Of a stretch of 64,000 nucleotides of DNA, positions 32,089-43,073 are shown piece after piece. A model generated the notes under the pieces. That model searched no databases, was not told where the DNA came from, and saw only the letters and a list, made by a program, of their open reading frames with translations. Source of the stretch: Medicago truncatula (taxonomy: Eukaryota; Streptophyta; Magnoliopsida; Fabales; Fabaceae); NCBI RefSeq assembly GCF_003473485.1, contig NC_053044.1, positions 5,716,501 through 5,780,500 of the forward strand, in the 5' to 3' direction. Numbering within the stretch: the stretch's first letter is position 1; every line of letters starts with the position of its first letter. The position numbers were made by a program, and so were the translations under genes.

Positions 32089-34192
32089 TGTAACGCCCAC
32101 TTTCGTTTAATCGTTTATTTAATCGAGTTTAGGTGATTATATTATAATTATATAATATATGCATGATTTTGATATGTTTTGATGATGTATGGTGATTTTG
32201 ATGATTTGATTGATGACGTGATAAGTTATGGGTTTTGGAGGATTTGATAAGATTAAGGAATTTATTTTATTGTTAAATAAAATAAAGATTTGAAAAATAT
32301 TTAGTTGAGGGCTGTTTTGATATTTTAGATAGTTTTGGGGGAGAAAGTGAAATAAGATAAGTTATAAAGGAGAGATATAAAAGAATAGACCTAGGTTTAG
32401 AAAAAACACTTTGTACGTGAAAACTTTTGGAAAAAGGGAGAAAAAGCTTAGAGAGGAGCAAGAGACCAAAGAGGGCTGCGATTTCTTCATAACCAGGTAA
32501 GGGTGGGACTAATAACTCAGTAACATTAGTGAATGTAATTCTGATGATTAGTTAGCAAGAATTAGGATTAGATGGAGAAAACGAAAACTAGGTCAAATCC
32601 CTAAAATTTGAGAATAAACGATGGAAATTGGTTAGATTGATGTAGAAAGTATTCCTGGACCTTAGATAATGTTTAGGACAAACTTTGGAATCAGTATCAG
32701 ACTTAGAACCATGTTAATCGATGAATTTTTGTGATTTTAGGAAGCCTGGCCGTAGCGACATTCATCGCTCGCCACGGCGAGCTATGATCCTCGCCTCGCG
32801 AGTGATGAGCTTCATCGCTCGCCACGCGAGCCATTCCCTTCGCCTCGCGAGTTACTTTGGTATCGCTCGCCACAGCGAGCAGTCTTACTCGCCATAGCGA
32901 GCTAAGGCAGAGAGCATGTTAGATTTTGTAGTTTCGACTTTTTAGTTGGACCTTGAGTGCCTTTAAGTGCCTAAACATACCTAGAGATGATTAGGAATGA
33001 TTTTAGGACAGGATTGAACCCAAAACAACATTAGTTGGGAATCTGAGTGGTACTCGCCATGGCGAGTGAGAACTCTCGCCTCGCGAGCAAGTCTAGAACG
33101 TAGCTGTTTGGGTGGTTGTGCGATCTGTGTCGCACCTTTTGATCAAGAGTGAACCCCTAATTGGTAATGAAACATAATGATAACGTTTAATGCAGTCTGT
33201 AAAGCTATTAAGATATGTTGATATTAATTGAGCATGATTAATGTATTATGCAATATGTAAGATATAATTGAAATGATTATGATTCTATTGAATTGCTATT
33301 GATATATTGATATCTCCCTGCTGTTATGTGACTTGACTTTGCTGCTGCTGTTATTTAACTGAGTATGCAATGTTTATTTATGAATATAATGAAAATGATG
33401 ACGTTTCGCTTCAAGTTATTGAATGCACATGATTACGATGTTTTGTTGTTAAGAGTCCATGCATATCATATCATTGAGCTTAGTCCTCACCACATTTTAT
33501 TAGGAGCTTTGTCCTCCGCACGATTATTAGGAGCTTTGTCCTCCGCACGATTAAAGTATATTTATACTTATGATGACGATTGGTACCACATGCATATACG
33601 GAGTCTAGGAGCATTGTCACACTGTCATGTCTACTATGCTATGTTGATGATGATTGATTATGTGATTACGTGATAAATGCTTATTAAAGATACAATGATG
33701 ATTATGTTTAAATTGATTATGATCAAGATTAATTAGGATGTTAATTCATGATTCTTTATTGCATTGATTAATGTTATTCTGTTATAAAATCTCACCCCTT
33801 CTGTTTGAATGTTACCTCGACCGTGGGTAACGTGCAGGTGATCGTGCTTAGTGTGCTGTTTCCGTCGTGAGTGGCCTTGCCTTCACTGTGTCGTCTAGGT
33901 CGCTCTGATACGTAACGGGATGGGGCTTTATGTTATGCATGCTTCATTCTATTACGTGACTTTTATGCTATTTATGATTATGAACTAATTTCTTTTAAGA
34001 CTTATTGATGAGGCCTGCGTGCCAAGACGTTTTATGTTTTATAACATAATTTCCGCTGCGATGTTTAAGATATTTGGTTAAATCATTATTTAACTGTTTT
34101 GGATTACGTTTTATGTGATATCCCGTTGTTTACGATGCTTACTCTGATAAATGTTTTAAGAAATTTTCATATTGGGAAAACGGGGTGTTACA
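32089..34192 (+). repeat. 5' LTR of the gypsy element
   Basis: The 2104-bp LTR begins tgtaacgcccac and ends gggtgttaca, with short inverted ends (TGTAAC / GTTACA). It contains a cluster of CTCGC..GCGAG palindromes (32766-32903 and 33053-33090) and a 27-bp tandem duplication starting 'aggagctttgtcctccgc' at 33502 and 33529. The promoter position within it is not determined. Confidence 0.93.
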
Positions 34193-34194
34193 AT

Positions 34195-34206
34195 TGGTAT
34201 CAGAGC
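34195..34206 (+). other. Primer binding site (initiator tRNA-Met)
   Basis: Two bases after the LTR the sequence reads TTGGTATCAGAGC. TGGTATCAGAGC is complementary to the 3' end of plant initiator methionine tRNA, the primer used by most plant gypsy and copia elements. Confidence 0.9.
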
Positions 34207-34305
34207 AGGTCGATCCGTCCGGTCAATTAGAGAGTCGTGTCGAGTCTTAGTAATATTTATATTACTATCTTATGTTGTTGTTGCTACTTTTGTAGAATCT
34301 CGGAA

Positions 34306-35231
34306 ATGGCTGGAAGAAACGATGCTGCGTTAGCTGCTGCTCTACAAGCTGTTGCCCAAGCTGTGGGACAACAACCTAACGTGAATGCCGGTGCGAATGC
34401 TGAAGCTAGGATGTTGGAGACGTTCATGAAGAAGAACCCTCCGACTTTCAAAGGACGTTATGACCCTGATGGAGCCCAGACGTGGCTTAAGGAGATTGAG
34501 AGGATTTTCCGGGTTATGCAGTGCACGGAGGATCAGAAAGTGCGGTTTGGTACTCATCAGCTAGCCGAGGAAGCTGATGACTGGTGGGTTGCTATTCTGC
34601 CAACCCTTGAACAGGAGGGAGCTGTTGTGACTTGGGCTGTTTTCAGGAGGGAGTTCCTGAGAAGATACTTTCCGGAAGATGTTTGCGGGAAGAAGGAGAT
34701 CGAATTCCTTGAGCTGAAGCAAGGAAATATGTCTATGACCGAGTATGCTGCCAAGTTCGTGGAGCTGTCGAAGTTCTACCCGCACTATACTGCTGAGAAT
34801 GCTGAGTTCTCGAGATGTATCAAGTTCGAGAATGGTCTGAGGCCCGACATCAAGAGGGCGATTGGGTATCAACAGCTGAGAGTTTTTCCAGATTTGGTTA
34901 ACAGCTGCAGGATCTATGAGGAGGATACCAAGGCTCACTACAAGGTAGTGAACGAGAGGAAGGGCAAGGGACAGCAGAGTCGTCCTAAGCCGTACAGTGC
35001 CCCCGCTGACAAAGGTAAACAGAAGATGGTCGATGTTAGGCGGCCTAAGAAGAAGGATGCTGCAGAGATTGTGTGCTTCAATTGTGGTGAGAAAGGCCAC
35101 AAGAGTAACGCCTGCCCTGAGGAAATCAAGAAGTGTGTCCGGTGTGGTAAGAAAGGTCATGTTGTAGCTGATTGCAATCGTACAGACATTGTGTGCTTTA
35201 ATTGCAATGGAGAGGGTCACATTAGTTCATA
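34306..35231 (+). CDS. Retrotransposon gag, ending at an in-frame TAG
   Basis: The ATG at 34306 (MAGRNDAALAAALQAVAQAV) lies about 110 bp after the LTR; the longer frame upstream has no better start. The capsid-type domain includes TFKGRYDPDGAQTWLKEIER and WAVFRREFLRRYFPEDV. Three CCHC zinc knuckles follow (CFNCGEKGHKSNAC, CVRCGKKGHVVADC, CFNCNGEGHISS then the final Cys). The TAG at 35229-35231 lies between the His and last Cys of the third knuckle, and the same frame goes on into protease. Gag packages the RNA in virus-like particles in the cytoplasm. Confidence 0.9.
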
Positions 35232-38200
35232 GTGTACTCAGCCTAAGAGGGCGCCGACTACTGGTAGGGTTTTCGCTTTGACTGGGACTCAGACAGAGAG
35301 TGACGATCGTTTGATCAAAGGTACTTGCTATATTAATAATACTCCTTTAGTTGCTATTATTGATACTGGTGCTACGCATTGTTTTATTGCTTTCGATTGC
35401 GTTTCTGCTTTGGGTCTTGATTTGTCTGATATGAATGGAGAGATGGTTGTCGAAACTCCGACTAAGGGTTCGGTGACTACTTCTCTCGTATGTTTGAAAT
35501 GTCTTTTGTCTATGTTTGGTCGTGATTTTGAAATGGATTTAGTTTGTCTACCTTTGAGTGGTATGGATGTGATTTTGGGTATGAACTGGTTAGAGTACAA
35601 CCACGTTCTTATTAATTGTTTTAGCAAGTCAGTACATTTCTCTTCCGTCGAAGAGGAAAGTGGTGCAGAGTTTTTATCTACTAAGCAGCTGAAGCAACTG
35701 GAACGCGACGGTATCTTGATGTTTTCGTTAATGGCTACTATATCTATTGAGAATCAAGCAGTGATTGATAGGTTACCGGTGGTGTGTGAATTTCCTGAAG
35801 TTTTTCTAGATGAGATTCCTGATGTGCCTCCAGAGAGAGAAGTTGAGTTTTCTATTGATCTTGTTCCTGGAACGAAGCCGGTCTCGATGGCACCTTATCG
35901 TATGTCTGCTTCCGAGTTATCTGAGTTGAAGAAACAATTGGAGGACTTGCTTGAAAAGAAGTTTGTTAGACCAAGTGTTTCACCTTGGGGAGCGCCGGTT
36001 TTGCTAGTAAAGAAGAAAGATGGTAGTATGCGGTTGTGTATTGATTATCGGCAGTTGAACAAGGTAACTATCAAGAATAGGTATCCACTTCCGAGAATTG
36101 ATGATTTGATGGATCAGCTAGTGGGTGCACGAGTTTTCAGCAAGATTGATTTGAGATCAGGTTATCACCAGATTAAAGTAAAAGATGAAGATATGCAGAA
36201 GACAGCTTTTAGAACGCGTTATGGTCACTATGAATATAAAGTTATGCCTTTTGGTGTTACCAATGCACCTGGAGTGTTTATGGAGTATATGAATCGCATC
36301 TTCCATGCATTTTTGGATCGGTTCGTAGTTATGTTCATCGACGATATCTTGATTTACTCTAAGACTGAAGAAGAACATGCCGAGCATCTGAAGATTGTCT
36401 TACAAGTGTTGAAAGAGAAGAAACTTTATGCTAAATTGTCTAAGTGTGAATTCTTGTTGAATGAAGTGAGTTTCCTTGGCCATGTTATTTCCGGAGATGG
36501 TATTGCTGTGGATCCGTCTAAAGTCGAAGCTGTATCGCAATGGGATACTCCTAAGTCCGTTACTGAAATTAGAAGCTTTTTGGGTTTAGCTGGTTACTAT
36601 AGAAGGTTTATTGAAGGATTTTCTAAGTTAGCTCTTCCGCTAACGCAGTTGACTTGTAAAGGTAAAACTTTTGTGTGGGACGTCCATTGTGAGAAAAGTT
36701 TCGGTGAATTGAAGAAGCGTTTGACGACTGCTCCAGTGTTAATTTTGCCGAAGTCAGATGAACCTTTTGTGGTTTATTGTGATGCGTCCAAGTTGGGTTT
36801 AGGAGGTGTACTTATGCAAGGAGGTAAAGTGGTAGCTTATGCTTCAAGACAATTGAGAATTCATGAGAAGAATTATCCTACGCATGATCTCGAGTTGGCA
36901 GCTGTAGTCTTTGTATTGAAGATATGGAGACATTACTTGTATGGTTCGAGATTTGAGGTGTTTAGTGATCACAAGAGTTTGAAGTATTTGTTCGATCAGA
37001 AGGAATTGAATATGAGACAGCGAAGATGGCTTGAATTGTTGAAAGATTATGACTTTGGCTTGAATTATCATCCAGGTAAAGCTAATGTTGTTGCAGATGC
37101 CTTGAGTAGGAAGACATTGCATATGTCCGCCATGATGGTCAGAGAGTTCGAATTGCTTGAACAGTTTAGAGATTTGAGTTTGGTTTGTGAATGGACACCT
37201 CAGAGTGTGAAATTGGGTATGCTGAAGATTGATAGTGAATTTCTGAAAAGTATCAAGGAAGCACAGAAAGTTGATGTAAAGTTTGTGGACTTGTTGGTTG
37301 CTAGAGATCAGACTGAAGACAGTGATTTTAAAATCGATGATCAAGGTGTGTTGAGATTCCGAGGAAGAATTTGTATCCCAGACAATGAAGAGATTAAGAA
37401 GATGATTCTTGAAGAGAGTCATAGAAGTAGCTTGAGTATTCATCCGGGAGCTACGAAGATGTATCATGATTTAAAGAAGATTTTCTGGTGGTCTGGTTTG
37501 AAACGAGATGTGGCACAGTTTGTGTATTCCTGTTTAGTTTGTCAGAAGTCGAAAGTCGAGCATCAGAAACCCGCTGGGATGATGGTACCTTTAGATGTGC
37601 CAGAATGGAAATGGGATAGTATATCGATGGATTTTGTGACAAGTTTGCCGAATACTCCGAGAGGGAGCGACGCAATTTGGGTTATTGTTGATAGGTTGAC
37701 GAAGTCAGCTCATTTTCTACCTATTAATATTAGTTTCCCTGTTGCCCAGTTGGCAGAGATTTATATCAAGGAGATTGTAAAGTTGCATGGTGTTCCTTCG
37801 AGCATCGTGTCAGATAGAGATCCAAGATTTACTTCTAGATTTTGGAAAAGTTTGCAAGAGGCCTTGGGTTCGAAGTTGAGATTGAGTTCGGCGTATCATC
37901 CACAGACAGATGGTCAGTCGGAGAGGACAATTCAGTCGCTAGAGGATTTGTTGAGAATTTGTGTTCTTGAACAAGGAGGAACTTGGGACAGTCATCTTCC
38001 GTTGATCGAGTTCACTTATAATAATAGTTATCATTCTAGTATTGGAATGGCACCGTTCGAGGCTCTGTATGGTCAGAGATGCAGAACTCCGTTGTGTTGG
38101 TTTGAATCAGGAGAAAGAGCGGTCTTAGGACCAGAGATTGTTCAGCAAACTACTGAGAAAGTTCAGATGATCCAAGAGAAAATGAAGGCGTCGCAGAGTC

Positions 38201-38268
38201 GACAAAAGAGTTATCATGATAAGCGTAGAAAAGACCTTGAATTTCAGGAAGGAGACCACGTGCTTTGA
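35232..38268 (+). CDS. Retrotransposon pol: protease, reverse transcriptase, RNase H, integrase (frameshifted end)
   Basis: The frame continues directly from gag. Protease has the active-site triplet in [10 protein letters not shown] (about 35360). Reverse transcriptase shows [13 protein letters not shown], the catalytic FIDDILIYS (about 36336) and FLGHVIS. RNase H shows [23 protein letters not shown] and [10 protein letters not shown]. Integrase shows the HHCC zinc-binding region ([13 protein letters not shown] to SCLVCQKSK) and the DDE core ([33 protein letters not shown]). The frame stops at 38266-38268 by the loss of about one base; the C-terminal integrase part follows in the next frame. 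Confidence 0.92.
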
Positions 38269-38498
38269 GAGTCACTCCTATGACTGGTGTAGGACGTGCT
38301 TTGAAGTCAAAGAAGTTGACCCCGAAGTTCATTGGTCCGTATCAGATATTGGAAAGAGTTGGAACGGTGGCTTACCGAGTGGGTTTACCGCCGCATCTTT
38401 CGAATTTGCACAACGTTTTCCATGTGTCGCAACTTCGAAAGTATGTTCCGGATCCATCTCATGTAATTCAGAGTGACGATGTGCAAGTTAGAGACAAC
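38265..38498 (+). pseudogene. Shifted C-terminal part of integrase, cut by a deletion
   Basis: The frame [32 protein letters not shown] and LHNVFHVSQLRKYVPDPSHV is the conserved GPY/F-type region that follows the integrase core. It stops matching at about 38498, where LTR sequence starts without the usual pol end, polypurine tract or LTR start. Any chromodomain would have been in the missing part. Confidence 0.85.
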
Positions 38499-40599
38499 CT
38501 TTCGTTTAATCGTTTATTAATCGAGTTTAGGTGATTATATTATAATTATATAATATATGCATGATTTTGATATGTTTTGATGATGTATGGTGATTTTGAT
38601 GATTTGATTGATGACGTGATAAGTTATGGGTTTTGGAGGATTTGATAAGATTAAGGAATTTATTTTATTGTTAAATAAAATAAAGATTTGAAAAATATTT
38701 AGTTGAGGGCTGTTTTGATATTTTAGATAGTTTTGGGGGAGAAAGTGAAATAAGATAAGTTATAAAGGAGAGATATAAAAGAATAGACCTAGGTTTAGAA
38801 AAAACACTTTGTACGTGAAAACTTTTGGAAAAAGGGAGAAAAAGCTTAGAGAGGAGCAAGAGACCAAAGAGGGCTGCGATTTCTTCATAACCAGGTAAGG
38901 GTGGGACTAATAACTCAGTAACATTAGTGAATGTAATTCTGATGATTAGTTAGCAAGAATTAGGATTAGATGGAGAAAACGAAAACTAGGTCAAATCCCT
39001 AAAATTTGAGAATAAACGGTGGAAATTGGTTAGATTGATGTAGAAAGTATTCCTGGACCTTAGATAATGTTTAGGACAAACTTTGGAATCAGTATCAGAC
39101 TTAGAACCATGTTAATCGATGAATTTTTGTGATTTTAGGAAGCCTGGCCGTAGCGACATTCATCGCTCGCCACGGCGAGCTATGATCCTCGCCTCGCGAG
39201 TGATGAGCTTCATCACTCGCCACGCGAGCCATTCCCTTCGCCTCGCGAGTTACTTTGGTATCGCTCGCCACAGCGAGCAGTCTTACTCGCCATAGCGAGC
39301 TAAGGCAGAGAGCATGTTAGATTTTGTAGTTTCGACTTTTTAGTTGGACCTTGAGTGCCTTTAAGTGCCTAAACATACCTAGAGATGATTAGGAATGATT
39401 TTAGGACAGGATTGAACCCAAAACAACATTAGTTGGGAATCTGAGTGGTACTCGCCATGGCGAGTGAGAACTCTCGCCTCGCGAGCAAGTCTAGAACGTA
39501 GCTGTTTGGGTGGTTGTGCGATCTGTGTCGCACCTTTTGATCAAGAGTGAACCCCTAATTGGTAATGAAACCTAATGATAACGTTTAATGCAGTCTGTAA
39601 AGCTATTAAGATATGTTGATATTAATTGAGCATGATTAATGTATTATGCAATATGTAAGATATAATTGAAATGATTATGATTCTATTGAATTGCTATTGA
39701 TATATTGATATCTCCCTGCTGTTATGTGACTTGACTATGCTGCTGCTGTTATTTAACTGAGTATGCAATGTTTATTTATGAATATAATGAAAATGATGAC
39801 GTTTCGCTTCAAGTTATTGAATGCACATGATTACGATGATTACGATGTTTTGTTGTTAAGAGTCCATGCATAGCATATCATTGAGCTTAGTCCTCACCAC
39901 GTTTTATTAGGAGCTTTGTCCTCCGCACGATTATTAGGAGCTTTGTCCTCCGCACGATTAAAGTATATTTATACTTATGATGACGATTGGTACCACATGC
40001 ATATACGGAGTCTAGGAGCATTGTCACACTGTCATGTCTACTATGCTATGTTGATGATGATTGATTATGTGATTACGTGATAAATGCTTATTAAAGATAC
40101 AATGATGATTATGTTTAAATTGATTATGATCAAGATTAATTAGGATGTTAATTCATGATTCTTTATTGCATTGATTAATGTTATTCTGTTATGAAATCTC
40201 ACCCCTTCTGTTTGAATGTTACCTCGACCGTGGGTAACGTGCAGGTGATCGTGCTTAGTGTGCTGTTTCCGTCGTGAGTGGCCTTGCCTTCACTGTGTCG
40301 TCTAGGTCGCTCTGATACGTAACGGGATGGGGCTTTATGTTATGCATGCTTCATTCTATTACGTGACTTTTATGCTATTTATGATTATGAACTAATTTCT
40401 TTTAAGACTTATTGATGAGGCCTGCGTGCCAAGACGTTTTATGTTTTATAACATAATTTCCGCTGCGATGTTTAAGATATTTGGTTAAATCATTATTTAA
40501 CTGTTTTGGATTACGTTTTATGTGATATCCCGTTGTTTACGATGCTTACTCTGATAAATGTTTTAAGAAATTTTCATATTGGAAAAACAGGGTGTTACA
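38499..40599 (+). repeat. 3' LTR of the gypsy element, first 11 bp missing
   Basis: It matches 32100-34192 almost base for base and lacks tgtaacgccca at its start. Differences by eye: about eight substitutions, a 9-bp duplication ('gattacgat', near 39830-39845) and one single-base indel. It ends gggtgttaca at 40599, followed by the acata target duplication. Confidence 0.93.
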
Positions 40600-41394
40600 A
40601 CATATGCGATCCTTATTTACCTTTTTTGAATAAAATAATATAATGTAATCAAGTTTTTTTTGAAGAAGAAGAATAATGTAATCAAGATTGACTTACTAGG
40701 TTTCCGTTTTGGTCCTTGAAAACAAGTTAGCATGTCATTTGTTGTTCCCACCAACGACATAAATTTATTTTCAACGAGGTAACATTTTTTTTAACATCCA
40801 AGATCAAAGTGGCCAACATTGTGAAGAGTTGAAGATCAAAGGGATCAATATAACAATATATTATTCTTTCAAGTTCTCGATTGGTCATTTGTTAGATTTT
40901 TGTAGGCAACAATCTCAACTAAGCGAACTTTATATTTCTTTTTTTTTTTTTTTTGAGGGAAAGCGAACTTTATATAAAAACCAATTGCAACACGCCAATA
41001 TTTACAATACTTTGGAGGGGTCAAAATAAAAAAAATCTGAACATAACTTTGAAGCAATCATTGCATGGGAGTAATTTCTTCAGAGCCTATAAATGCAGGC
41101 AAGTGGGAAAAAAACTAAGATTATTACTTTTCTTATCATAACATTTTCTCGCACGTCTTTTTGTTTTTTTAACAATAAAATATGGTATATATTAACAACG
41201 ATAAGACGTCTTCAAAGCACAAATTGTATCAATATGAGACCCCTAATAATAACTAGAGGCTGTCAATGTTACAAAAAGCAATTAGCTAATGTCCAAATAC
41301 AACAAGGGACCTGACCACCACTGATTATAGCAATAAACAAAGTTGGCGTTACTAGCTTTAAGCCACCATAAAAAATAATGTTTTACTTTTTTGT

Positions 41395-41490
41395 TTTGGA
41401 TGTTAACCGAGGTTTGAATCCTGGACCTTGCATATATTATGCATTGTTTTTATCAATTGAGCTAAACTCACAAGGATAATGCTCTACTTT
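41395..41490 (-). mobile_element. tRNA-derived SINE-like fragment, antisense
   Basis: On the minus strand a box-A-like 'tgtgagtttagctcaattga' precedes a box-B-like 'ggattcaaacctcgg'-type word (plus strand 'gaggtttgaatcctgg'). 'tgcatatattatgcat' lies between them. Such repeats with 'tagctcaattgg' are frequent in legumes. A degenerate structure argues against a real tRNA gene. Confidence 0.5.
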
Positions 41491-42709
41491 ATCTAACAAT
41501 TGAGCTATGGAAGATTATACATTGTTTCAGATTCTATAATCTGAATACAGTTTGGATGTGTTTGGATTTTAGAATCCAAAATATGCTTATATTTAAGTAG
41601 CAATCAGAATCTCTTCATTTCAGTAGCTACAAATGTCCCACTAATTATCATGACTTTAATTTAAAAAATCATGCTAACAAATATCCGAAGACATTGTATT
41701 ATGAGTGATAAAAAGAAATTTTATCATTCCTTCAAAAAAAAAAAATTATCTTAAAAATATAAATCGAATTAATACTTTTCAAAGTAATTAACATACCATT
41801 TTTTTTATGTAAAAGTTATTTTTCTAATTCCTTAAACATAGGTTACCATTTTTCTTTTTTAAAACAAGACTTTATATTCCACCACCAAAAAAATCAGACT
41901 TTATACTTAAAGTCTTAAATATTTAATTAAATGCTTTAGCAGAATACACATGTGTGTAAGGTACATATTTTGACTTCGTCTTCCATCATTCATTATTTTT
42001 CATCTGCTAGTTACTTGGAAGCAAGCACAAGAATATGACCATGACGATCAAAGCAAAGAAACCATATGTCATTACAACCTTATATTTAATGCTACATAGC
42101 CGTCTGAAAATGACTCTTATTATTATTACTACACTTTGTCCTTTTTTTTCTTTCTATACTCTTCTTGTACATATTATCATCATAAAAAATATTCAACCTT
42201 ATGTTTCACCCTTGTGCTTCAAGACTTCAAAGTCAATAACAAGTTTCAAGAACAAGAGAAGAAAAAAATAAGAAGAAGAAAGTGGAGTGTTTTTTTCTTC
42301 TTCTTTGATATTTCAAAGTTCAACTATGCTTGGTCTTGGATGAAAGAAAGTGTCTGAAAATTTCTTAGCTTCAGAGTTTCTTTGCAGGTTCTATTCATCT
42401 TCCTTCTGAATTTGTTTTTATATGTTTTTATTTGTTATATTTAATTATTTGCAATTTTATAAATTGAAGATAAATGATTAAAGCTTTGCTCAAATTCTAA
42501 TATCTCTCAATTAATTAAGGTTTTTGTTCTTTTCAGTTGAAACAGTATCATTTTTTTGATTTATTTTCATCACAGTTTACCTTGATTGGTTGTTAGTTAT
42601 TTTAGTTAATTTTGTATTTGAATTTTGATAATTTTAGTTAATTTTTGTATTTTCATTGTTATCAGTTTAGTTAGTTTTAGGTTGTTTTGCATAGGAACAA
42701 CATAGTTAT

Positions 42710-42894
42710 AAACAAGTAATTGAGCTCATGTGATTAATGAGTTCTGGTTAAACATGAATCGTTTGGGAGAATCAAAGTTTGAATTCTAACCGGAAATCCA
42801 GAATAGTGTTTTGTCAGACTTTCCTTGCCTTATGGTCGTACTCCGACTTACGAGGCCTCCTTTATGTAGGAACCAGAGGGTTAAGACAAAAAAT
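42710..42894 (+). mobile_element. SINE, second copy, with 14-bp imperfect target duplication
   Basis: It begins 'aaacaagtaattgagctcat' and ends 'accagagggttaagacaaaa'. Shared words with 17357-17534 are 'ttaatgag', 'gtttga(t/a)t', 'gtcagactttcctt' / 'ccagactttactt' and 'gagggttaa'. Flanks are aacaacatagttat (42696-42709) and aacaacttagttat (42895-42908), one mismatch. Confidence 0.75.
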
Positions 42895-43073
42895 AACAAC
42901 TTAGTTATGTCAAGTTGAAATGTTTTAATCATATGTTATATGTATTTGTTTTTTGTTCTGTATTAATTTCTTATTAGTACTTTTCTCTAGTTATATGTTA
43001 GTGTTCACTTGAGCATATTTTCTTCTTTAATTGACGACTGATTCTTGTTTTTATCTGAACAAATGAAGTTTTC

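Larger units (their letters stand above)
32089..40599 (+). mobile_element. Ty3/gypsy LTR retrotransposon, full length but defective
   Basis: The element is 8511 bp, starts TG and ends CA, and is flanked by acata at 32084-32088 and 40600-40604. Order: 5' LTR (32089-34192), primer binding site, gag, protease, reverse transcriptase, RNase H, integrase, 3' LTR (38499-40599). Integrase after RNase H is the Ty3/gypsy order; the gag and long LTRs suggest the Tekay/Del chromovirus lineage, which is an inference. Defects: a TAG between gag and pol, a frameshift at about 38265, and a deletion that removed the end of pol, the polypurine tract and the first 11 bp of the 3' LTR. The LTRs differ by about eight substitutions, so the insertion is recent. 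Confidence 0.95.
40600..43073. other. Region between the retrotransposon and the ARM-repeat gene
   Basis: No gene is recognised. It has an antisense SINE (41395-41490), a SINE with target duplication (42710-42894), and probable leader sequence of the ARM-repeat gene: 'agtttctttgcag|gttctattc' near 42388 could be the end of a leader exon, with the intron reaching close to 43070. ORFs at 42035-42357 are low-complexity and not supported. Confidence 0.4.

Noticed and set aside
34561..35220. 219-codon minus-strand ORF
   Set aside because: It is antisense to gag and has no domain; the plus strand encodes clear capsid and zinc-knuckle motifs here.
36844..37467. 207-codon minus-strand ORF
   Set aside because: It is a shadow of the RNase H/integrase region of pol, with biased composition and no recognisable motif.
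32273..38859. Identical 62-codon minus-strand ORFs at 32273-32461 and 38671-38859
   Set aside because: The identity only reflects the two LTR copies; the frame has no protein-like features.
42035..42357. Overlapping ORFs of 73-78 codons before the ARM-repeat gene
   Set aside because: Low-complexity sequence in a likely leader region, with no conserved features.
17357..42894. tRNA-like boxes at 12834, 17357, 41395 and 42710 as tRNA genes
   Set aside because: They have box A and B words but no complete cloverleaf; bodies, tails and target duplications identify SINEs.
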